Assembly: GCA_019426215.1 (NCBI GenBank)
Contig: CM033403.1
Coordinates: forward strand, 3,611,001-3,675,000
DNA length: 64,000 nucleotides
Source: Buddleja alternifolia
Lineage: Eukaryota > Streptophyta > Magnoliopsida > Lamiales > Scrophulariaceae
Direction: 5' to 3'
Shown here piece after piece: positions 48,729 to 58,273 of the stretch; positions within the stretch are counted from its first letter, which is position 1; each line of letters opens with the position of its first letter. The notes beneath the pieces were generated by a model. It was not told the origin of the DNA. It saw nothing but the letters and a program-made list of their open reading frames with translations, and ran no database searches. A program made the position numbers and the translations under genes.

Positions 48729-50203
48729 ACTTGATTCGGAAAAATTGAGCCCATGTTTTTTGCTATTTTCTACTCATTCCAACTTCCTTCTTTTAAAATT
48801 TCTATAGTTTGATTATTATTTTTTTGAGGTAATTTTTTCTATCACGTGTTCACGCTTTGCAAAACATCTGAATTGGCAATCATTGTTCTGAATTGGCAAT
48901 AAATATTTTCCAATCAGATTGAGAAATTTTGTATCTTTTAATCTCATGTTTTTCATATTCCGAGTTATTTCCCAAAATATTACTCATAGAAAAAATAATT
49001 CTCAAATTAGTACTATTAAAAATTATTCTCAAACTATTAATTTTAGTGCCACATGCATTGCAATGTGTACAAAACTAATTTAGTTGGAAGTTTTTATTTT
49101 TCTCCCTACTTTAATAGCCTATATGAATTTACTAGTTATAATATTTCTAACTAATTTTTATCCCTATTCAAAAAAACAAAAAACTCATTTTTATCCTTAT
49201 CTCTCTTCAAAGTTTTTTTTGTTATTTGTTTTTTTCTCTTTTCTATTTTTGCACTAATAAGGGGTGTGCACAGTTTGGTTATACGCCCGAACCGATCGAA
49301 ACTGAAAATTTGTTTGAATTGAAACCGAACCAAAAAATTCGGGCATTTTTCATTTTTTTCTCTTAAGAAAAATTCGGGTCATGTTTGGATATGTTTCCAA
49401 GCCCATTTTGGTTCAAATTTTTAGCCTAATTGTGTTTGATTAACACAATTTTGGGCCAAAAAATATGTGAATTTTTTGGTGAGAAAAAAAAATCATCTTC
49501 CATTATCTCTCTGTAGCCCGTAGTATTTTGTTTTCTTTCTCTCACTTTTTTCTTAGTGACTTTCTCTCTCTCCTCTCCTCTCCTCTCCTCCTCTCATGCG
49601 TCTTTCTCCTCTCTCTCTCCTGCATCTCACTCTCCATCTTTTTTCTCTTATTTGTTCATGAAATTGTACGGTGTTGAACCAATATTTATTTCATGTCATA
49701 TTTGTTTATGTAATTTTTATTTTAAATAATCGTGGCTTGCCCAATTATATATGCATATATAATTTATTGTAAATATACATGTGGTATATATATTTTTATG
49801 TGATATGGGTTGAATTTGGTCTTTGGGCCAAGCTGGTTAACCTAATACTTTATGGGCCTAAGCCCAATGACATCATGGACTCGAATCTTTCTAGAAGACA
49901 TTCTTCCCAGATCCATTTAGCTGGAGGTTCGCCCTACTCAGACCTACATAGGTGAAGCAAGCTATATAAGATAACCCTGAAGGCAAGATTAGACAAGAAT
50001 CAATCATGAGATGTACTTTCAATATATAGACCTGCGGAGATCATGCCAGCAAAACCATTATTTATACCGTATTAGATATAACTCAAGAAGGAAGGATCAT
50101 GATTTATTCTACTTCCAAATGTATCTTTAGTATAATTTCTTTACCTTTTTTTACTTATCGTCCATCACAAACTTGTATATTTATCAACTCCAACCATCAA
50201 TAT
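48729..50203. other. AT-rich region with transposon traces
   Basis: At 49259-49340, GGGGTGTGCACAGTTTGGTT with repeated GAACCGA/CGAAC text resembles the 'GGGGTGTGCA..GGTTCGG' ends of hAT-type MITEs. CT-rich runs lie at 49500-49640. At about 49800-50100, TGGGCCTAAGCCCAATGACATCATGG followed by CTATATAAG looks like the promoter side of a retrotransposon LTR, but ends could not be paired. No gene was seen. Confidence 0.35.
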
Positions 50204-50205
50204 CA

Positions 50206-50660
50206 CTACAAGAAAACAGGGTATCAAAGAAGTAATTTTAGAGACCGATGGAATTCGGTCTCTAAACAGAGACCGAAATTGAGACCGACTTGGGTTCCAT
50301 CGTTAATTAGCGACAGATATGCGGATCCGTCTCTTTTTCTTAAAAAAAATATCAAATGGAGTAATTTAATGTAAAGATAGCTACGGAATTAGAGACCGAT
50401 TCAGAGACTGAGTGAATTCCGTCTCTAAATCCGTAGCTAAATGGTTGATTTACTTACCTAAGTTAGAGATGGATAATTTCGGTCTCTAATTTTCAAATTA
50501 GCGACCGAGATGGGCATCAATTTTCCATTACTATTTAGCGACCGATTCCGCGACTGAATATGAAATTATATTTTAGAGACCGGTTTGGAGACCGAATTAT
50601 TCAGTCTCTAATTCAACGACCGAATAATTCGGTCTCTAATTCGGAAATATCCATCTGTAT
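50206..50660 (+). mobile_element. Solitary CACTA end with subterminal repeats
   Basis: CACTACAAGAAAAC, the standard plant CACTA terminus, is followed by many direct and inverted copies of TTAGAGACCGAATT/AATTCGGTCTCTAA up to about 50645. No right-hand partner was found nearby, so this is a truncated or end-only derivative. Short open frames here are accidental. Confidence 0.65.
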
Positions 50661-51387
50661 TTTGTAAATTAGAATAAAAAAAAATTGTCAACGAAATTCG
50701 AACCTCGGATCACTTCTAAGGTTTTGATGGTGAATGCCACTACATCACAAGGGCTACAACTACACTTATTGGTGCAATTATATGGTATATATTTATTATT
50801 TTTTGTTTTACTAAAAATAATATTTTCATTTTTAAGATTCGAACTTATGACCTCCCACTTCTAAATGGACAATTGTGTCACCACGGTATTTCTCAAGTAA
50901 TAAATGTTACAATATTGTATTATATATATATGAAATTAATAAATAATATATATATATTATAACTAAATAAACAATATTGTACAACACTAATGAGGCTATG
51001 GGCCAAAACTTTTGTAATAACAATTCCATTCAGTTCACTTTCGGAAAACATGCTGTTATACCTAATATATATTATAACTTTATTAAATTTGCTTATGTAT
51101 ATGCTAAAATGCCTTAATTAATTAGGCATTTTACACCCAAATAGCCCATTGGATCTCTGTGATAGTGAGCGATTTCTAATTTTCCTCAAGCCCAATCTCT
51201 TGTCATTGTTGTAATTAAAAGTTTCAGCAAACTTTATTTTCTTTGATGTAAACTTATAATATAGTATATATTTGTATAATAATATTATTTATATCTATAT
51301 ATAAAAAGATATATATATATATATATACTATAACTAATAATAATATTGTACAACACTAGTAATATTATGGGCCAAAGTTTTTCTAAG

Positions 51388-51560
51388 TGGCCCACACTAC
51401 AAAAAATGTTTTCTAATGTGACAAAAATTTTGTGAGGAATTAAATTTTGTCACATGAAAAGCGTTAATGTGACGAAATTTTGTTTCCTCACATTACATAT
51501 CTCATGTTGTGATGAAATTGACTTTCCTCGCAATAGAGCCCATCTAATGTGAGGATGTTA
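51388..51560 (+). mobile_element. Second solitary CACTA-like end
   Basis: CACTACAAAAAATG is followed by repeats of CTAATGTGACAAAATTT and its complement (about 51408-51560). There is no opposite end nearby. The subterminal motif differs from that at 50206, so it is a different family. Confidence 0.55.
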
Positions 51561-51972
51561 ATTGCTTATCACAATAGATACCAATATTACAGAAACAACA
51601 TTGTTTGCCTAATCATTCATTTACTTCTTGGTATACATATGACTAAAAAAACTAACCAAACTACTCGAGATCGTTCACTAAAAGCTCGTTTACGCTCGGT
51701 TCGCTACCATATCATACTAAACTTGAAAAATCTTTTTGTGTTCAATAAGTTTGAAATTCAGCTCGAGCTCGACTCGATTAGTAAAAATTAATAAAATATG
51801 TGCGAAAAATGAAGCTACTCGAACTCAACTCATTTCGGCTCGATTAAAGAGAACTCTCATTAACAATTAAATCAAGCTCAAACACAAATTTGAAAACTCG
51901 ATAATAATTCAAACAAACTTGAACGACAACTTGTTTAGGGTGCAACTCATGTCATGTCCATCATTCTTAATA

Positions 51973-52157
51973 AGGGGTGCAACTCGAGTAAAATCGGCTC
52001 AAATTATTATTGTATCATAAGTTTTTTTTTCTGAGTTTGGCTTCGAGCTCGACTTGACTCAACTAATTAAGGCTCAAGTTCATGTTTCTCAGATTTGTCG
52101 AGCTCGATCTTAGAAATAAAGCCATGCTCAACTCGAACTCAGCTTGTGGACACTCCT
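51973..52157. mobile_element. Short MITE with AGGGGTG ends
   Basis: AGGGGTG at the left and CACTCCT at the right (complement AGGAGTG) bracket 185 bp rich in GAGCTCGA/CTCGAACTC text, the pattern of a common plant hAT-like MITE. Similar text at 51655-51900 (CTCGAGATCG, CAGCTCGAGCTCGAC) looks like a second, broken copy. Confidence 0.5.
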
Positions 52158-52166
52158 AATTTAGAT

Positions 52167-52198
52167 TTTAGGGGTTAGAGTTTAGGGTTTAGGGTTTA
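52167..52198 (+). repeat. Interstitial telomere-like repeat
   Basis: Two perfect TTTAGGG units (52181-52194), with degenerate ones before and TTTA after, match the plant telomere repeat in a very short internal tract. Confidence 0.7.
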
Positions 52199-52202
52199 CA
52201 CA

Positions 52203-52340
52203 CTACAAAAAAAATGTTTATAATCACATACTTTTTCCTTACACTTTTGAGAAAGTGCAAGGATACTCTATCTTTACACTTAATTAAATTAAGAGTGTCA
52301 TCATAACTATTTTTTTATTTAATTTCTATAAAACTAAAAT
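52203..52340 (+). mobile_element. Third solitary CACTA-like end
   Basis: CACTACAAAAAAAATG is followed by subterminal-like CTTACACTTTTGAG and CTTTACACTTAATT motifs in both orientations. No matching right end was seen before 52737. Confidence 0.45.
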
Positions 52341-53140
52341 TGTTACCCCAAATATTGGCGCTCACACCTAGCGCCAATCTTTGGCCCAAAATTTTGAGAA
52401 ACCCCGCCTGTAAAACATCTTTTCCTCAAAAAACCTTGATTCTAAATTCAAATTAAACCCACAAAATCTGCTAAATCAAATCTCCACTCACATCAGACTC
52501 AGAATCAGGTTCATAAAAGTTCCGATAAGCTGTGTTTCTCTACAGTTGTGATTCTCTTTCTGCTCTTCCCTTCCTCACACTACACTACAGTTTGGGCACC
52601 AAGAAATTGAATCGAAACTATGATATTCTTCTTATCACATCAACATCATTAATTAAGAAGAAAAAAGTGAAAATCAAAATTCACAAGCACAGAAATCGCA
52701 ATCGAATTTGATAAATAGAAAACTTGTCATAGACGGTGTTTATACTATAAAATAATTTGGGCTTTCGAATTACAAAGCCCAAACTATAGAAATTTGAAAA
52801 GAAAGAAGTTGGACCCGAAAATGAATAGAACAAGGCCCATTGAATTTAAAAATGGCAAAAAACATGGGCTGAATTGACAAAAGCCCAAAAATCGAATCTG
52901 AAAAATAAAATGAAGTCCAAATAGTCAATCATTCGCAGAGGCGCGCTAAGTTGAAAATATTTGAAAGAGCGTTGAAGACGGTTGACAGCGGTTCCAGAAG
53001 TAGAGGAGAACGTGGAGGTTGCGAAGAAACCGACAAAAGAAGTGGAGTTTATAAGCGCGAAGAGAAAGAAAGACATAAGGTGGACAAGACATCACAAGAT
53101 CTTGAGACTTCTACATTTTCATATAATTAACTCTAGCCTT

Positions 53141-53209
53141 AGGAGTAGTTCATAGCGTAATGTAGGAGTAGCTCTTAGCGTAAATTAGGAGTAGCTGTAA
53201 TGTAATTTA
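53141..53209 (+). repeat. Three 23-bp repeats in the Gypsy LTR
   Basis: Units starting AGGAGTAG lie at 53141, 53164 and 53187, each followed by a TAGCGTAA-like part in the first two. The same repeats are present in the reverse LTR fragment (48600-48655), so they belong to the LTR. Confidence 0.75.
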
Positions 53210-53503
53210 GTGTTACACTCGATGGGATTTGCTTTCAAGGCTTGTATCGGCATTCGCCTGCATGCTTATAATTTTTCAGAATTGAAGACTTTCATGGAGA
53301 TATAAATTATTTTTTATTCAGATTTAAGTATTGGATATGTAATTTGTATCTTGACTTGAGTTTTTCATTCGCCATTCTTATATTCGAAATGAACAACTAA
53401 AACTTCAATTAATGTGACTCGAACGCAGGGGTTGAGAAATAATACATTCGATCGAGAGATTCTCATGGAGGTATAAAATTATCTTTTATTCAGATTTAAG
53501 TAT

Positions 53504-54205
53504 GGACAATTTCACCGAAGACTACAAGCTCATGGTTTTGGAAGAGGCTGGTCATAATCAGAGATAGCTTCCTTGATGCAGTTGATGTCTCCCACAATCG
53601 ATGGAAGAACGGTAAGTTTTCAATACATAATGCTTATGATCATGTATTAGAACATTATGATGAAGTGGCATGGCATAAAATTGTGTGGGGTAGTGGGCCT
53701 GTTCCTAGGCACCATTTTATTGTTTGGTTGGCAATGCATAATATACTCAAAACCCGGGACAGGTTAAGTAAATGGATGGAAATGGCTGATACTAATTGTG
53801 TGTTCTGTGGTAGTGAGGATGAAAGTAGAAACCATATATTTTTTGAATGTAAATGGATAAAGGAGGTAGTAAGGGACTGTTGGAGCCGGATGGGACTTAG
53901 ATGTAACCATTATAGCTGGGATGCAAATGTTGATTGGACGAGGAAAATTAGCAAGGGCAAGACGGAATTGAGTGGCAAGAAGAGAGCGATGTTTGCTGCT
54001 CTTATTTATAATATATGGATAGAGAGGAATAGAAGAATATTTAGGGGCTGTAATTCTGAAAAAAGTATTTTAGAAGCTCAAATTCTATATGCTTTAAATT
54101 GTAAGTTTGGTACTTTGTAATACCAGGTATGCCTGGGAACTAATGTAATGTTGGAGTTGGTAAATGAAATGAAGCTTATTCGTTCCAAAAAAAAAAAAAA
54201 AGTAT
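53504..54205 (+). mobile_element. 5'-truncated L1-type LINE
   Basis: Only the 3' end remains. A frame from about 53605 to 54120 encodes the zf-RVT region found at the end of plant LINE reverse transcriptases: WGSGPVPRHHFIVWLAMHN, then RLSKWMEMADTNCVFCGSED, then NHIFFECKWIKEVW-like text, with the CxxC and HxxxxC zinc ligands. A short 3' UTR and poly(A) (54187-54199) follow. AAGTAT stands at 53498-53503 and again at 54200-54205, a target duplication of at least 6 bp. The reverse transcriptase core and endonuclease are absent, so it is immobile. Confidence 0.86.
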
Positions 54206-54638
54206 CGGATAGGTAATTTTTATCTAGATTTGAATTTTTCCTTCACTATGTTACTATTTCATTTGAAGAAGATAATTCGCATTGAATCCAACTATCGTAT
54301 TTAAAAGAAAGATTCTCACGTAGGTATAAGATTATCTTTTGTCAGATTTAAGTATTTGAGAAATAATTTTTATTTGAAATTGAATCTTTTCTTTCATCTT
54401 ATTATTGAATTAGAAAATAATAATCAATTTCTAATTTAAGACTTAAAAGTCTTTCGATTCACTGTTGTTCATACTCGAAATTAATAATTAAGAATTGCGG
54501 TCCGAATAACCATTTTAAACAATACGACGAAGTGTTAAAATCTAAACCACCGTCTAGCGTATCGAATTTGAACGCGGAAATTGTGAGATAATTCCGAGTA
54601 GAGAATTATTTTGACTTGAGTTAATCAAAACAGAACAG

Positions 54639-55148
54639 ATGGGAAGCGGTTGCAGGAGATCAATTGGGAATGTGAGGTCCTTTATGGAGAATTCAATCGG
54701 CGATCTGAGTGGAAGCAGCAGTTTAGCATCATGGATTGTCGCCGGAACCCTAGCTTATTACCTTTGGGTTCGCCCTTCGCAGCAGCTCAAAAGAGAACAA
54801 CAGGTTAAAAATATATTCAATTGAATTTCAAATATATATATTTGGTAATTTTGTTTATGTGTTTGTGTTTAATTGGATTTTGATTTCTTGTGTGTGTTTG
54901 TTTGTGGTTACCAGGAAAAAGCAGCGTTGACGGCGGCTTCAGATCAATATCGATATGTAGAGAAGTGAAAACCGATTCCTGATCCTCGGGTAATGTGGCG
55001 TTTTTTTTTTTTTTATTATTTTGGAGAAATTTTGATTTTTCGGTTTCATTTATTGGAATTTAGATTCAATTTTGAAATACATATATGTATGTGGCAGGAA
55101 ACTGGATTGGTGTATGGGAATAAAAATGGAGCAAAAAGATCTGAGTAA
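54639..55148 (+). pseudogene. Small three-exon membrane-protein gene with an in-frame TGA
   Basis: The exons are 54639-54803, 54915-54989 and 55098-55148, all with GT-AG borders and matching phase. Exon 1 encodes 55 residues with one likely membrane segment (ASWIVAGTLAYYLWV, residues 30-44) followed by basic RPSQQLKREQQ. Exon 2 gives EKAALTAASDQYRYVEK, then a TGA at 54966-54968, then KPIPDPR in the same frame. Exon 3 gives ETGLVYGNKNGAKRSE and a stop. Coding continues cleanly on both sides of the TGA, and the stop is a likely single-base change from an Arg codon (CGA or AGA). It resembles short uncharacterised plant proteins with a membrane anchor and a conserved YxxKRKPIPDP tail, but I cannot name the family. 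It is either a recent pseudogene or a protein shortened to 72 residues. Confidence 0.62.
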
Positions 55149-55859
55149 ATTATTGGTCATGAGTAAGTTTGTTAGGTTGAAAAATCAGCTAAAATTTTGG
55201 TGTTGTCAAAGTTTAATCTTTATTCATTATGGCAATCTACATATACATGTATGCATTCAAAATATAGCTGGTGTGAGCCTTGTTTAAAGTTTCAATAAAC
55301 GATGAACGAAAATTCAGTGATGAAAATCATGCTTTCTTCCTCTGTCCCTGTTTTTGTCATAGAATGTGAAGGTTATCAATCTATCCGATCATTGTTGTTT
55401 AATCTCTTTGGTATTTCTAATATCTATTGATCTTGAGGGCCGGAAGAATGACTTCTTTGGATAGTTTTTAGTGGAGAAAAAATAAATAGTAAAATAGGAT
55501 TTTATGTTGATCATAATATCTTAATACATGTTTACATTCAATTATTCAGACTTTCAGAAAAAACATGGAAATGCCTCATATAAGTACATATGGAATTGAA
55601 GAGGTCCTGTGTAAAGCCCAAATTACTTGAGATAGGGGAATACATGATTGATATGAAGTATTTGCTAATAAGACAACTATAGTAACAGAAATCCTCCTTC
55701 GTGCGGGCATGGAATCCGTAAGAAACAGAACAAATGAAAAAACCGAAGGAAAAAAGCGCATCTACGATTGATAACGTTAAAAGGTTTCTGATTTCTGAAT
55801 TTTGTCTTATCTATGATCAGAATTATCTCTTTTTTTGCAAATAATTGAGAGGTTCATTA
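55149..55859. other. Intergenic or intronic spacer
   Basis: This 0.7 kb AT-rich region follows the small gene. The first part should be its 3' UTR. No open frame with protein-like content or repeat was seen. Confidence 0.5.
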
Positions 55860-57385
55860 ACGTGGAGGCGACGTCACCGTCGGCTTGACGAGCGCTGTGT
55901 TCGGTGCCGCTGCTGACATAATCTGATACAATCCAATCCCTATCTACGATCCGCGCCTCTCCCTTATCATCTACGGGTCAGTCACTCTCTTCATTCTCGC
56001 AAATCTAGACATTTTTTTTCTTATTTTTTTTCAGTTTTCCGCATAAAAAAGTGCTCTTGTAGTAACCTTCATATGATCCTAACCTTGGATTTGCTTACAA
56101 CTATATGGAGCTTTTGGTTTAGGGTATTATACAATTATATGATTTGATTCATGGAAAGCCCCAATTCACATTCACCCCTGTTTCACGTTAAAAGCCTTCT
56201 GCAGAGCATTTTGTAAATGGTGGACCTGTTTTGTAAATGTTATTGGGTCTGCAATAGTATAGGCTATTTAAAGTGGATAATTAGTTTGAATTGTATAGGC
56301 TATGTTAAGTGCTTGATTAATTCGAATGTTGGTAGGCTTATATTAATTGTTGCTATTTAGGTCCTTGGGTGGCAAAAAGAATGGAGCTTTGAAGGAGTCA
56401 GAAAAAGAATTTGGGTTTGAGGCAATTCTCTTTTGTACCCCACCATCTATATTCTTCTGAAACAACTTTTAACATTTTTAATTATTTGGGGGTGATGATG
56501 GATAGATAACATACATTGTTGCTTAAGTTTTGTTGAAATGATAGGAGAGAAGTTGAAATCTGCTCTTCGTTGAGGTCGAGGAGTTTTATTTGTTTTGTTT
56601 ACAGAGGTCGAGGAGTTTTTTCTAACTCCCTTAGCTCATTAACCTATTTCTTTTCAGCTTATTTGGATATTCAATAGAAGTTAGCTTGTCACGAGTCTTG
56701 ATATATTTGTTCAAGGAATAAGAAAACTGAGATTCCTGATTTGTATTAACAGTAGAGGTAAAAGGATTACAAGTCAAATGTTTTAATATTTTGTATTTCA
56801 TCATTTGTTTTATGTTATTTTCATACGTAATAGGTTGTAATGTTTTGCTTTTCTTTACATATTAGAGACGGCTAGAACTCGAAACCTCAAGCGTACACTC
56901 CAAAAGGAAGCATTGATGCATCAACCAGGAAATCCTCAACCAACTGAAGACTCAATTCTCCGTAAGTTTCAAAAGAATAGTAATTCTACTTGTACACATT
57001 CTTTTGTAATGAGTTTCTATGACAAATTTGGGTAAAATGCATTCTACATCTTCATTTTTTTTTATCTACTTACATATTTAATTAGAAGCTGGGAGATTTT
57101 GATTTCGAGACTAATTTTCATAGGAAATGAAGTGTGTCATTCTTTAGGGAGTGTATATATATGTGGATTGTGAATTTGCATTTTGAAGTTAAATTGTGTT
57201 AAAAACTAACATAATCAAAAGTAGTAGATGATGTGCGAGCTACTTCTATGAAGTTAAAGGAAGACGCTCGCAAGAGGGAGGAAGAGAGAGAGAAAAGGTT
57301 GGCACAGGTATTTGAGCAAGTTCCAAGAGAGAAGAAGAGGCTCAGGAAAAAGCAGAACAAAGGATTCAGAAAGTCCAGGAGATGG
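55860..57385 (+). pseudogene. Broken multi-exon gene truncated by a Gypsy LTR
   Basis: I see three coding-like blocks. Near 55866-55980, GGDVTVGLTSAVFGAAADII, TGA, then YNPIPIYDPRLSLIIYG has no ATG in frame. At 56866-56961, a block with an AG acceptor and GTAAGT donor reads TARTRNLKRTLQKEALMHQP and NPQPTEDSIL. From about 57221, DDVRATSMKLKEDARKREEE leads into a charged coiled coil that shifts one frame near 57330 into EEEAQEKAEQRIQKVQEM and stops exactly where the LTR begins at 57386. The phases of the last two blocks fit each other. I do not recognise the family. Start loss, stop and frameshift suggest a dead copy, and the downstream exons are gone or lie beyond the retroelement. Confidence 0.45.
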
Positions 57386-58213
57386 TGTTTACATATAAGA
57401 AAAAATGGGCTTTGGGCCGGTAACACATATAGAGCCCAAAAGAAAAGTGCAATCCTAATGAGATCAGATGGGCCAAAATGGGGCCTGCCAACTGTGGGGC
57501 CCAGAACTCGAACACAAGGAATAGAGGGCAAGTCTTTAAAAGCCCAATGATCATAAAAAAGGGAGAAAGCAAGAGAAGTTTAAGGGAGCGTGATCCGATC
57601 AGGAAAACAGGCGCCAAGCGGAGTAAATTTAAAAGGGAAGTTGCGAGCAGTTTCCATGAGTTGGCGAACGTGGAGGTTACGAGAAAACCAAGACAGAAGG
57701 CCAGGAGTATATATGCGAGGAAGAAAAAGAATTGAAAAAAAAGACAACACTCACTGCAGAAAATTTCTTTCGTTCTATCATTAGACTAGTTTCGAAATTT
57801 AGGGTAATTAGATTGTAGGATAATTAGTCAGTAATCTTAAATTAGTTCGTTAGCAGTGGTATTTTCGAGCATTTTATTTCCGTGTAAAGAAGAATTCACC
57901 GAAGAATTCATGGAGGTATATCTACTTTTAAGTTTTTAAGTGTTGATTAATTGCTTAAATTTCAACATATCTTCCTTAGTTATCAAGATATATTTTTATT
58001 TGAGCATTTAAGTGTTGATTAAATTTCTTGAATATTACTGTATCTTTTTGATTATTTTTCTTTTATATCACGAAAGTTATTTACAAGGCTTAAACCACCA
58101 TTAACACATATAGGCAGGGGTTATTAGATAATTCTAGGTTGAGAATTATCAGGGGGCTTGGATCGAACATTCGAAATTCTTCCCTAGGCTAGTTTGTTCG
58201 AAAACACGAAACA
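57386..58213 (+). mobile_element. 5' LTR of a Tat-type Ty3/Gypsy element
   Basis: This 828-bp LTR begins TGTTTACATATAAG and ends ACACGAAACA, so its ends form TGTTT/AAACA. TATATAT at 57708-57714 is a plausible promoter box. A primer site follows within seven bases. The LTR lies directly against the coiled-coil exon at 57385. Confidence 0.78.
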
Positions 58214-58219
58214 AATTTT

Positions 58220-58237
58220 TGGCGACCACAGTGGGAG
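58220..58237 (+). other. Gypsy primer-binding site
   Basis: TGGCGACCACAGTGGGAG has the form of the primer site of Tat/Ogre-type plant Gypsy elements (TGGCGACnCCnnTGGG). I did not assign the tRNA. Confidence 0.65.
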
Positions 58238-58273
58238 TTTAGTCAAATTTAACCTCCGTAAAACCATTATAAT

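Larger units (their letters stand above)
52738..54620 (+). mobile_element. Degenerate Gypsy LTR split by a LINE
   Basis: The remnant starts TGTTTATACTATAAAA followed by TTGGGCTTTCG, like TGTTTACATATAAG and GGGCTTTGGGCC at 57386. It shares GAACGTGGAGGTT, then GAAACCGAC against GAAAACCAAG, GAGTTTATAAGCGCG against GAGTATATATGCGAG, and CATGGAGGTATA. It is therefore a diverged LTR of the Tat-like element's group. The LINE at 53504-54199 interrupts it. The LTR-like text GAACGCGGAAATTGTGAGATAATTC resumes after the LINE and fades out near 54620, next to the small gene. Confidence 0.62.

Noticed and set aside
50690..50860. tRNA-like B-box text (ATTCGAACCTCGGATCA; GATTCGAACTTATGACC)
   Set aside because: No A-box or cloverleaf could be built, and the sequence lies behind a CACTA-type end.
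57199..57784. Several overlapping open frames at the Gypsy LTR start
   Set aside because: They are frames of the truncated coiled-coil exon and LTR U3 sequence. No separate gene is supported.
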